Below, piece after piece: positions 12,781 to 24,404 of a stretch of DNA of 64,000 nt. The translations under genes were made by a program, and so were the position numbers. Position 1 is the first letter of the stretch; every line of letters begins with the position of its first letter. The DNA lies in assembly GCA_963969395.1 (NCBI GenBank), contig OZ017805.1, positions 3,782,001 to 3,846,000 of the forward strand, given 5' to 3'. The notes beneath the pieces are model-generated. The model saw nothing but the letters and a program-made list of their open reading frames with translations. It had not been told where the DNA came from and ran no database searches. The DNA comes from Pseudoscleropodium purum (taxonomy: Eukaryota; Streptophyta; Bryopsida; Hypnales; Brachytheciaceae).

Positions 12781-15700
12781 CTACTTTCCACCGGATGGAC
12801 CACTACCTTCTCCCAAAACAAAAGGAAAATCTGTTGTACTGAGGAGTTTAGCAGATGATTGACGAGTTGACCGTTGTTGACTTGGACAAACTATTCGCCC
12901 TCCAGATTGAACTTCGATCTCCACCTTATGAAATTGTTTCTTGGTTTCCGGAGAGAAGTCATCGTCCTCTTTACGCTTCCTTTTTTGTTTTTTTTTCGGT
13001 GATAAATCGACTTCGTCTGCCTTCAAGGTTCTCAAGTTGCTCTCCACACGATCTACCATCACTTCAACAACTTCATCATCTCCGTTCCCTTGCCATACTG
13101 TGAGGCAGTCTCCATTCAATAGGAAAGCCTTCCAATGCCCTATAATATCGCCAATGCGCCTATCAAATGTTGCTGCCACATCTACAAATGAATGTCCTGT
13201 GCTTGTTTGTCCATTTGTATCGTAGACAGCACGAACTTTTGCAGCCTCTTCCAACTTTGACAATAGAAGGGCCCTACCTACGAGGGTGTGGTCGTATGCC
13301 TTATACTGCTCATCGAATTCTTTTCCATGGTTCACCTCCATCCAACTGTCTTCTGGTCCTCTCCACTTTTTTATCTAGAAAACGAAAGAATTTTTTGTCT
13401 TGCAAGCTCCAATGTCCCCCCATGTTGCGACAAAACATTTCATGGGCCGCGTCATCTACAATTTCTCGAGCCTGCAATTCCACCTCTCTATTGTGAGTCA
13501 TCCACACATCCAAATCCAATGGTTGCTGAGATTCCTTGTACAAATCATGCTTCTGTTCATTTGCATTCCACCGGATTGGCTTCCTCCAATGTTGATAATT
13601 TTGAAATTTGTACGGCGCTTGATCAAAAGGAAGATTCCAACGATTGTACTCGTGGCTTGGAGGCATAGCTTCCAAGATACCAAACATTTTGTACAACCTA
13701 GCACTCAATGGACTACGACACTTGGCACACACCGAACGAATGAGTGATGCTTTCACAATGCAAGTGACATGGAAAATGTGGCGACACTGGCCTATGGTTA
13801 CCGCACCTTCCGGTCCGAAGAAGCCTTGGCAAAAGCTACAACAACCATCGAAGATTGGAGAGGCTGGATCACAAGCATGCACCACTCGCTTGTATTTCAC
13901 ATTGATGTGTGCTGAAAGTGTGTTGTAAGGGACCCATCCTTCCTCTACTTCCAAGGCCCAATTGATGGGTGGAGCTTGGTTCTTCTTTGTGTGGTTTAAC
14001 CGCTCAAATATGGCATCCATGTCTCCCCAACATGTGATCTTCGTATATCCCTTAGAAGGATGTTGGTCAAACATAGTCTTGAACCAACTCAAAGAGTTTT
14101 GAATGGCATCGCAATTTTCATTCGACTCCATTGCCAATGTTTGAAGACCTGCCATTGCTCAAGATACTACAGAGGGTCTATCTTGGAGTCTTTGTACCCA
14201 TGCTAACCATCGAGACTCCAAGCCGCTAAATGGCATAAACTTCTTCAAATCCAAGGACAATTGCAATCGATTCAACTTGGATTCAACGATTCCTTTTGCT
14301 TCAATTGCCTCCTCCAATTTATGCTTCAACTCTTCAAAGTCACAACTCTCCGTTTGTGTCTCCGCATTCACGTAAACGGATGAAAGCTTTTCCATTGATG
14401 GTTGTTGTGTCGCTTTTAACATGCTCATGTCGTGACTTTCTTGTACATTCACAATGGTAGGGTTGTCGCTTGCTTCAGCCTTATCAAAAGGAAGAGAGAG
14501 CTTATCTTCACTCTCTTGAGTCTCTTGACTGTCTCCGAGTACAATCACTGGTGAGATTGCAACCTCACTTGGATTCTTGGAGGTCCCTTGTAATTCTGCA
14601 ATCCGTTTACGCATCTTCATCAACTCCTCCATTTGCCTCAATGATTGTTGATTTAAATGTTCAACCTCACTTTCCGAAGTCTTTAATTTCAACTCCAACA
14701 CTTTGCACTTTGTTTCCACTCCTCCAAGGTCAGCAATTCTTTTCTCATATTCCACCAATTGTAGTATGTGAACATCTCTTTCTTCGAAAAGTGGTACGAA
14801 AGTCTTCGTGAGATTTTGAAATGCTATAGCACCTTTCAACATCTCTGGCGCCATGAAAAAAAACTCCTTGGCCAAATTCATAAAAGTCGGAGCAACTTTC
14901 GCTAAAAATTTAGCTGACATTGTCATCTTGAAAGTTGTATCAAGTATATGTGCAACATTCTTTGGATTTGCAAGTGGACTCATTGGAAGAGCAGTAGCAC
15001 CATCATCGGGGTTAGATGATCCGCCTATTTCTTCATGAAGGTTAGCAAACTGAACCAAGAGCTTCAAAAGATTTTCCAATTGTTTTGCATTAGATATGTC
15101 TTGCAAGGTTCGATGTAGAGGACTTGGCAATGACGTTGTAAACGGAAACTCCTCCGCTCGCCTTTTACTCTCGGAACTCCATAATGAGGATATATTATCA
15201 ATCGTCACGCCTTGTCCATGAGGCGTATGTACTTTGTCTTCTAAACTTAACGTTGAACTAGATTCAATGCCTTGATGCATAGGCGGAGATTTGTAGACCA
15301 AACTATCAAAACAATTGTTGGCTATCAGACTATCAATTGTAGCATTAACCTTTGCCACTTTCCTCGCCAAGACTTCGTCTACTTTACTTTTTGAAGTTTC
15401 CCCGCGTTCCGTGTAAACATTGCCTTCGTTTACAGACTCCGTTTGCGTTTGTGCCGCAACATTTGGTGTAAAGGTCAAACGCGTTGGAGCTGTGAAAAAG
15501 ACTTCACCCTCTTGCGCCTCTACGTCTTTCTCCACATCTTTCCCCACATTTTTCGAAGAGCTTTCATTGATTGCTTTTGTTGGAGATTGTACAGACCGTA
15601 ATTCTTCAACATTTGAGGCTTTCTCCACACCATCCGTTTTCACCTCAATAGTATTTTTTAATACTTTTTCTGTTTCTCCCTCTGAATTGTACAAATCAGG

Positions 15701-15935
15701 AATGTTCTTTTGATTGGCTTCAAGTAGAAGTGGACAAGCTGTTGTTGTCGGAAATGTGCTCCAATCGATCTTGCGCTCTAATATAAGTTCCGCGTAAACC
15801 ATACACGACACGGTCATTTAAAATGTCAAGCCGAAGGTCATGTGTAGTCCCCTTCACTTTGCTCTTTTTCTTGGCTTCGCTTCCCAGAGTCACCCCATCC
15901 ATATTTCGATCACCTTCACCATTCATGATTGTCAA
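12781..15935 (-). pseudogene. Large coiled-coil protein with a RING-H2-type finger (element gene 1)
   Basis: Three minus-strand ORFs form one damaged gene of about 1,050 codons. It starts at ATG 15935 (basic AKKKSKVKG), shifts frame near 15815, runs to a single in-frame TGA at 14159-14161, continues in the same frame past 13400, shifts again near 13330, and ends at 12781. The first part has MVYAELILERKIDW, shared with the genes at 947 and 19504, then a Ser/Thr-rich region and coiled coil (EKRIADLGG...KMRKRIAELQG). After the TGA lies a RING finger with Cys/His spacing C-x2-C-x14-C-x-H-x2-H-x2-C-x10-C-x2-C (CSFC...CRHIFHVTC...CAKC). The C-terminus has a lysine-rich, NLS-like KKKQKRKRK. RING fingers of this type usually mark E3 ubiquitin ligases; that role is inferred. 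A GC-rich promoter with TATA lies upstream. A decayed RING-like relative is at 50049. Confidence 0.65.
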
Positions 15936-16136
15936 TTGGATTCAATAACCAATTGAAGTGAATAAAAAAATCTCACATGATAGTCAAAAGTGATGGCATC
16001 GACCGCAACACAGTAACAAAAGATAGAGGACCCCAACTCTCCACCCCGTAGGAGCAACTAGCGCATAAAGCAATAGTAGCACATCCAACTTGGCACCGAA
16101 GAAGAATTGAAGTGAGAAGAAATGAAAGTCACTCCA

Positions 16137-16144
16137 CCCTTATA
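16137..16144 (-). promoter_or_regulatory. TATA-like box upstream of the RING gene
   Basis: On the minus strand the sequence reads GGCTATAAGGGTGG about 200 bp upstream of the ATG at 15935, immediately beside the CGTCCG-rich block at 16145-16375. Position and context fit a core promoter; there is no direct evidence of transcription. Confidence 0.4.
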
Positions 16145-16375
16145 GCCGTCCGCCGCCGGACTTGCCTCGGACCGTGCAAAGCGGCCCCGAACCTCGCGTC
16201 CGCCGCGCAGACCGACAACGTCCGCTTCGGCAGCGGATGCGCCGTCCGCCCGTTGCCCCGTCCGACCGCCCTAACCGACCGCCCCGTGCGCACGGACTGT
16301 CCACGCTATCCGCCTTCCGACGCCGTCCGCGCTTTGGACACGCCGACTGCCCCACTTAAACACTGACCGCCGACG
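16145..16375. promoter_or_regulatory. CGTCCG-rich region upstream of the RING gene
   Basis: About 230 bp of very GC-rich sequence with many GTCCGCC/GTCCGCT motifs in otherwise AT-rich DNA. It lacks the CAGGGTTGAC termini of the MITEs, so it is not itself a MITE copy. Its place just behind a TATA-like box suggests an upstream promoter region of gene 1. Confidence 0.45.
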
Positions 16376-18885
<2,510 letters not shown>

Positions 18886-19262
18886 CGTCCCGTCCGCCTG
18901 ATCCGGCGTCCGCCCTGTTTGCTCCGTCCGCCCTGCCCGTCTGATCCAGCGGCCGCCCTGTCCGCCCTATCCGCCCCGATACCCGTCCGCTTCGTCCTCC
19001 GTCCACCCTGTCTGTTCGATCTGGCGTCCGCCCTGTCCGCCCCGATACGTGTCCGCCCCATTCTCCGTCCGCCCTGTCCGCCCGATCCACCCCGATACTC
19101 ATCCGCCCCGTCTTCTGTCCGCCCTATCCGCCTCGATACCCGTCCGCCCTGTCCTCCAATTCGGCGTCTGCCCCGTCCGCCCTGATACCCATCCGCCCGA
19201 TTACGGCGTCCGATGGACACGTGGACTGATGTGGTCCACATGATCTGGACGTCCGCCTCGGG
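18886..19262. promoter_or_regulatory. GTCCGCC minisatellite-like block containing the MITE core
   Basis: A GC-rich stretch of degenerate, roughly 12-20-bp units built on GTCCGCCCTGTCCGCC and CCCCGATACCC. Its last ~70 bp (19190-19262: CCGATTACGGCGTCCGATGG, GGACTGATGTGGTCC, ATGATCTGGACGTCC) match the middle of the MITEs (for example 50450-50520). It has no CAGGGTTGAC terminus here. It ends next to a TATA-like run and precedes the gene at 19504, so it probably forms that gene's upstream promoter. Confidence 0.5.
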
Positions 19263-19267
19263 GCATC

Positions 19268-19281
19268 CACATATATATATG
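19268..19281 (+). promoter_or_regulatory. TATA-like box of the zinc-finger gene
   Basis: CACATATATATATGGGG lies about 230 bp before the ATG at 19504, directly after the GC-rich block. Candidate core promoter by position only. Confidence 0.4.
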
Positions 19282-21129
19282 GGGAGGCGGATGGCTCATT
19301 CCGAACAATCGTTCTCTTTTGGAGTGGGCAGACCAGTGCATTGGAAGCTGTGCGTGTCCTTTCCGCTTTGAGTGAATGATTGTTATGGCATTGTTAAAAA
19401 TTTTCACAAAATTCATACTTTTAAAATTTTAATTAATTAATTAAATCAAAAATTTGGTTTTTAAGCTTTCTAATTGTTTCATTCTCTTTGCTTTGGCTTC
19501 ATCATGCCGAAAGATAGAACACCCAAAAAAAGTAGTGGAAAGGGAAGACCCCAATTGTACGATTGGGATGCTTGGACCGATCCATTGTGCGTGGGTGAAC
19601 CAGGATGGGAAGAAGAACCAACAAGAGTGTGGAATTGCTCAATGTGCAAGAAGTATGTGAAAATGACTCATATTTAAAAACTTTGGCCACGTGAACGTCT
19701 AGAATACCAAGCGCCACGTTAAGAAGGACAAATGTCTACGTGCCAAAGTGAGCACTTCAGACAACGATACACACAAGTGCATCGAGTTCTTGGCATTAAA
19801 AGCGCCAAACCAAATATAATGAATTATAATGTTATGGCAATGGTTTGGGCAGAGATTGTACTCCACAAGGACGTGGACTGGCGTACCGCTACAGGTCGCA
19901 ATGTGGAGAACTATACGCGCACGGATGCCGTTATAGATACATAGTGGAAGGGTGTCGCAGCACAGGGCAGGTCAATTCCCCATTATACTCACAAAAATCG
20001 CTCTAGAGTATAACTAAGTGACTCTAAAGATCGAACCCACGAGATCCTGTGAAGTATCTAGCTCTATTAAGCAGTTAAGCTCAGTCAGTATCCCAATCTT
20101 ACTTTCCGGTCCTAGATCTAGAACTAGAAATACCACCACACCGGATAACTATAGACCGGATTACTCCTTCTTCCGGTCCTACTAACTATCCGGTCCGTAC
20201 AAATACCCAAATCCCAGGATCTCACAACTTTCAATCCTGGAAATCCGTCCTGACCAATCCGGTCCGGATGGTCATCCTGTACCCGTAATCCTATCCGGTT
20301 TGGTTTTGCCTCTGTTTCACCATCAAAGGGGTCGCCGCTTAATTTTGAGAGTGGTAGGCCCACCACTCCTTCCGTGACTTATAGTGGCTGAAGACCCACT
20401 GTCCTACTTCCTAAACTCCTAAGCTAATCCGGATCCGGTTTGGTCCTTCACAACAACCCAGATAGCAATCCGGATTGTAGGTCACACAAAGACCCCACAC
20501 TCGACCCTCTCATACTACAACGACCTTGATGCTACTTCCGATCCGTGCGAAGACAGGTGGTTACAAGTGCACCCGTCCGTTCCAACATCAACTAAAGTTC
20601 TTCCGTTACCCATACGGGTGGTGAGACCTCACAGGAGATCGGACACTCAACCGGATTTCCCACCCGCGAGTTCTAGCGCAGCTAAGGAATCCCTCCCTAC
20701 CCGCCTAGCCTAACAACAGCTTTCTCACCCGGAATCTCAAACTCTAGACGTGCTGAGGAACTAAGTTCACTCCCAACTCTTCGGTACCTACTCACATGCA
20801 CCTAGGATCGGAAAATAAACACCAAGGGGAGAAATCACTTGCAAACCAACTCGTACTATCCTAACTCCACATCATACAATCCTGTCGCGCTGGAGAGAGA
20901 CACACAATGAGGAGAAAAGAAAGGTACAACAAAATTTGCAAAATAGACAACTCCCAATTTCCATCGCGGGAAACGATTTATATACAAAGGGTAAAAACCC
21001 TAAAAGCACAAAAAGGAGCGGAAAACCCGTAGGGGTCCGCCGCCACCCTAATCTAACTTCCGGTCTAATCTAATACTGTTGAGCCGGATCCGGATCCGCT
21101 CCTACTCCTAACTGAAATTAAAATCCTAT

Positions 21130-22794
21130 CTACCCTACAACTCTAGATCCTATCGTCGGGCTTCCGACCTCCGGGACTAGCTCCTCGAAGACTTCGCTCA
21201 AATTCCGGACCCGTTCCCCCTCCGCAGGATTCGATCCGGGTGGAGACTCCAGGTCAATGGTGATATCCGGTCTCGTGCCCGCAGTCCCAATCCGTGCAGA
21301 CTTCTTGGACTCAGGAGTCCAATCCTTCCTATCCTTCTGAATGGTCGCGTCCGGAAAGAGATCCGGTAGCGAGATGTCCGAAAGGTGAATACCTTTGTCG
21401 CACGTCGCTCCCGTCAGCTTCCGGCTGCTCTCCTCGATCCGGTCCGCAGCCTTCCGCCCCTCCACCATTGCCGTCTCCACCTGCTCAGCGAAGTCCGCGA
21501 GAATCCGGACTATCCGGGAACCGGATAGTTTCTTCTCTTCGTGGATCTTCTCGTCGAAGAGCTTCGCCTTGGCAGCGGCCGTTCCGGTCTCTCCCAGGAC
21601 CGCCTTGATCTGCTCGGCTACCTTCCGAGTCTCCTCCGCCATCTCCCGAGCGGCCGTCACGTCTTCCTGATAGGCAAAAAGTGTTGCCTTCAGTTTATCC
21701 ACCTCCTCTTGCAACCGGCGGATCTCGGCTTCCTGCTTCCGGGTCTCTTCCGGATTCGTGATGCACTCCGCCACTTGTTCCGCCAATTTGCTGTCCGGTG
21801 CAGCACCCACCAACTTGCCGATCGCCGCAAGCGTCCTGTGCTTGACCTCCCAATCCGCCCTGATGTTGCAGAGGACGTTGATCAGACCGTTGAACGGATC
21901 TTGCATATCCGGATCTCCCCCGGAATTGGTCTTCTCGGCTTCCGGTTTCTCCTCCGGGGCCGGTTTGTCTTGACCGGGAGGCGTCCCACGCTTGTGTGGA
22001 GGCGTCAGCTTCTGTCGCTTGATCGGCGGCATCGGCTCCTCCTCTTCCTCGCTGGACTCCCGGTCTGACCCGGAATCGGATTCCGCCTCGTCATCCGTCT
22101 CCGACTCCCCATACTTCAGGAGCACTTCCTGCGTCTTCCACACCCTCTCCTCCATGTCGGTGAGGACTTGGTTCTCCCGATAGAGGTGGAAGAGATAAGG
22201 GCACACTGGAGTGGCCCTTTTCTTCCCAACCCTACTAACCAGCTGGGCCACGAGATCGGAAATGATCCGTGCCCAGTCCACTTTCCGGGTACCACTGAGG
22301 GCACCGAAAATGGTGTTGCCGAGGGTGATCGTCACCCTGGTCGGCTTTTCCGGGTGAAGAACCGGAACCAGGAATTGCAGGAGCCGACGGTGTCAGTCAT
22401 CCAAGCAATCCTCGACCGCGTATCCGTCCTTCGGGTTGACGGCTCCCTTGAACTTCCCTCGGACAAACTCATCCTTCCGGCTCGCCATCCCCAAACCTCC
22501 TGCCCGGAAACCGTAAACCATTCTCCACATCCCCTCGTTCCAGCTGACGGGAGTTCCTCTCACGGTGTTGTCAAACTGGTTGGACAACTTTCCGAGGAGC
22601 TCCTTGACCATTCTCTCCTCCCTAAATCCCCAGGGTTTCTCGGCAAACCCTACGCAACCCATGGATTTGAGATCATCCATGAGTTCAGACTTTTCCGGCT
22701 TTGTGGAGGGAATAACCGGAATAACTTTCCGGAGCTTCACCTCACCTCCAGAGGGACTCGCTGGTCTAGACCTACGTAGCGGAGGCATTCCCAC
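21130..22794 (-). pseudogene. LTR-encoded coiled-coil protein, copy 1 (one nonsense mutation)
   Basis: A frame of 555 codons from ATG 22794 to a stop at 21130, interrupted only by TGA at codon 134 (22395-22393); copy 2 has CGA (Arg) there. The N-terminal ~230 residues form a compact-looking domain (WRMVYGFRAGGLG, NPKDGYAVEDCLDD, LLQFLVPVLHPEKPTRVTI, FGALSGTRKVDWARI, PYLFHLY). An acidic Ser/Glu-rich linker follows (ESDSGSDRESSEEEEE), then long coiled coils rich in Ala/Glu/Lys (EEVDKLKATLFAYQEDVTAA and onward). The N-terminal domain resembles plant transposon-associated proteins of uncertain function; I cannot name it. Starts about 175 bp downstream of the TATA box. A diverged plus-strand relative lies at 7346-8910. 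Confidence 0.75.
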
Positions 22795-22968
22795 TCGAAA
22801 CTACCTCACTCTCTCCTAGCCGCACGTCCCGTTCCTCACTTCCTCTCTCTGATCTCAACCGGAATTAAAACGAACAGAACATAAATGCACAGACGCACAA
22901 ACGACAAAACTCAATCGTGCGCTCAAGGTCGAGTTTCTAAAAGGGGGTGCAACAGTGAAAGCTCCTCC

Positions 22969-22975
22969 TTATATA
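22969..22975 (-). promoter_or_regulatory. TATA box of the LTR-like element, copy 1
   Basis: The minus strand reads GGGACTATATAAGGAGGAGC. The equivalent site in copy 2 is TATAAAAGG with the same surroundings. It lies upstream of the long minus-strand frame and is followed by a GC-balanced leader, consistent with a functional promoter in the ancestor. Confidence 0.6.
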
Positions 22976-24404
22976 GTCCCTGGACCCTTTCCGGTTTGTC
23001 ATCATGAATCCGGTTTACCATCATAATCCGGTTCATCATCATCATCCGGTCCTAGACCTAATCCGTGTTGCATTCCGTTTCTGTCGTTACTTACTCCTGA
23101 CCGGATTAGATCCAAGAGGCCCACTACTTCACGTTCCGTGCTAATTTTGAGTTTTCCTTCTCCACCTAATCGGATCCGGTTCCTTAATGACTAGTTTCCG
23201 TTCCTATTTTGGTGTATACTAAGAAAATCAAAATTCTAAGCTGCGACAAAGGGCGCAAGCGATTGCATGCCAGAGTGGTCCAATCGAGGTTATCTACAAC
23301 AACCTTCAGTTGTTCTACGAGATGCTGAAAATGCGTGGACAGATGACGATGATGACGATGATATGTAAGCGCCTGTCACATTTGGAGTTAGGCACGAGCG
23401 GGTAGAAGAACGAGAACGAATTGAATTCGAACAGCAAATGCAAGAGGCAACATGTGAAACCCTTCAAGATCGTGGACGGCAAGATAGGCATGGTGGGTCC
23501 TACAAATGTGAACATGGAACGTGAGGATGTGAACAAGGAAGAAGTGGTTCATACTCTGGTTACGATCCTCAAAATAGATATGAAGGTGGAAGAGGGAGCT
23601 ACGGATCCACGGATTATGGTGGTTCAAGTGCAATTGGTTCTCATTATGACACTCCCCCTGAAATTGGCTCTCAAGGTGGAGCAGGTAGCTATGGCAACAC
23701 GCACTATGGTAGGTCTAGTGAATCTGGTTCATATTATACAACGCCCACTCAAGTGGGCTCCGAAGGTAGTGGAGGAAGCCATGTAACCCCGCAGTATAGT
23801 TGCTCTCTTCACGGAAGCGCCCAATACTATCCGGGATCAACTAGAAGTGATTCATACGGGCATTATAAGGGCCCCTTATTACAGGGCTTCAAATGAAAGA
23901 GGATCAGAGCCTACTACTCCGGTTCCTCCTCCCACTTTTGGAGGTTCAAGCTATGAACAAGGAGGTGCACCGAGTGGATATCACGGAAACTTCGGAGGTG
24001 GTCCGTTCATTGGAGTACAAAGAAGAGGCAACGGTCAACAATTTGAGTTCGATTCAGATTTCGAATAAAAAAACATGCAAGTATATAGTGAGCATGTATT
24101 TACTCAATTTTCTCATTTTTACTCTCACGACAAGTATAGAGCACTAGATTGGTAGAAGTAGTACAAAATTTTAAATGAATAGAACAATTTTGAACAACAA
24201 TTTTGTTCACTTTTTCAAAAAGTGTTGTGTAATAGTGTACACCAAGTATGTATGTAGGCAAGCATATTATTGAAGACATCATTGTATTATTTTATAATAG
24301 CGTTGATGTATAAGGCTATAAGCGACTTTGATAAATAATAAAAATATGAAGAAGAAATGTAACTTTGTAAGAGCCAAAGTCCTTCGGAAGAATGCAAAAA
24401 ATTC

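Larger units (their letters stand above)
19953..23248 (-). mobile_element. 3.3-kb LTR-like element, copy 1 (solo LTR or unusual non-autonomous element)
   Basis: The termini are TGTCGCAGC and GCTGCGACA, flanked by a perfect 5-bp duplication AAGGG (19948-19952 and 23249-23253). TG...CA ends with a 5-bp duplication are standard for LTR retrotransposons, and no internal LTR boundary is found, so a solo LTR is the simplest reading. The sense strand is probably minus. A TATA box lies about 275 bp from the minus-strand start, and a GTGGGTTCGAT motif near the other end recalls LTR ends of plant retroelements. It is unusual in containing a 554-codon reading frame. CCGGAT/TCCGG motifs are dense towards both ends, as in the subterminal repeats of DNA transposons, so a TGT...ACA DNA element (Ginger-like) is an alternative. 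Confidence 0.75.
19504..24068 (+). pseudogene. Zinc-finger / Gly-Ser-Tyr-rich protein (element gene 2), split by LTR-like insertion
   Basis: Starts at ATG 19504 (MPKDRTPKKSSGKG), with a candidate metal-binding CSMCKKYVKMTHI and then MAMVWAEIVLHKDVDW, the motif shared with the genes at 947 and 15817. Stops occur at 19675, about 19720 and 19942. The 3.3-kb element inserted at 19952/19953. When it and one 5-bp duplication are left out, the frame continues through an acidic patch (NAWTDDDDDDDM), a Glu/Arg/Gln-rich segment (ERVEERERIEFEQQMQE) and a long Gly/Ser/Tyr-rich region (SYGSTDYGGSS and similar). After a frameshift near 23865 it ends in FEFDSDFE at 24068. Original length was about 420 residues. 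A BED-like finger with a disordered acidic/Gly-rich tail recalls hAT-related proteins, but no transposase core is present. DNA binding is inferred only. Confidence 0.55.

Noticed and set aside
20028..20050. tRNA gene fragment (GATCGAACCCACGAG, also near 32670)
   Set aside because: Only a B-box-like motif is present, without an A box or cloverleaf; such GGTTCGAT strings are common near the ends of plant LTRs.
21541..22068. 175-codon plus-strand ORF inside LTR-like copy 1 (and 34186-34713 in copy 2)
   Set aside because: Antisense shadow of the long minus-strand frame; Leu/Arg-rich composition typical of the opposite strand of Glu/Lys/Ala coiled coils. Conservation between copies follows from DNA similarity.
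23421..23786. 121-codon ORF rich in Val/Lys/Met
   Set aside because: Wrong frame. The neighbouring frame gives the Gly/Ser/Tyr-rich protein that continues the 19504 gene.
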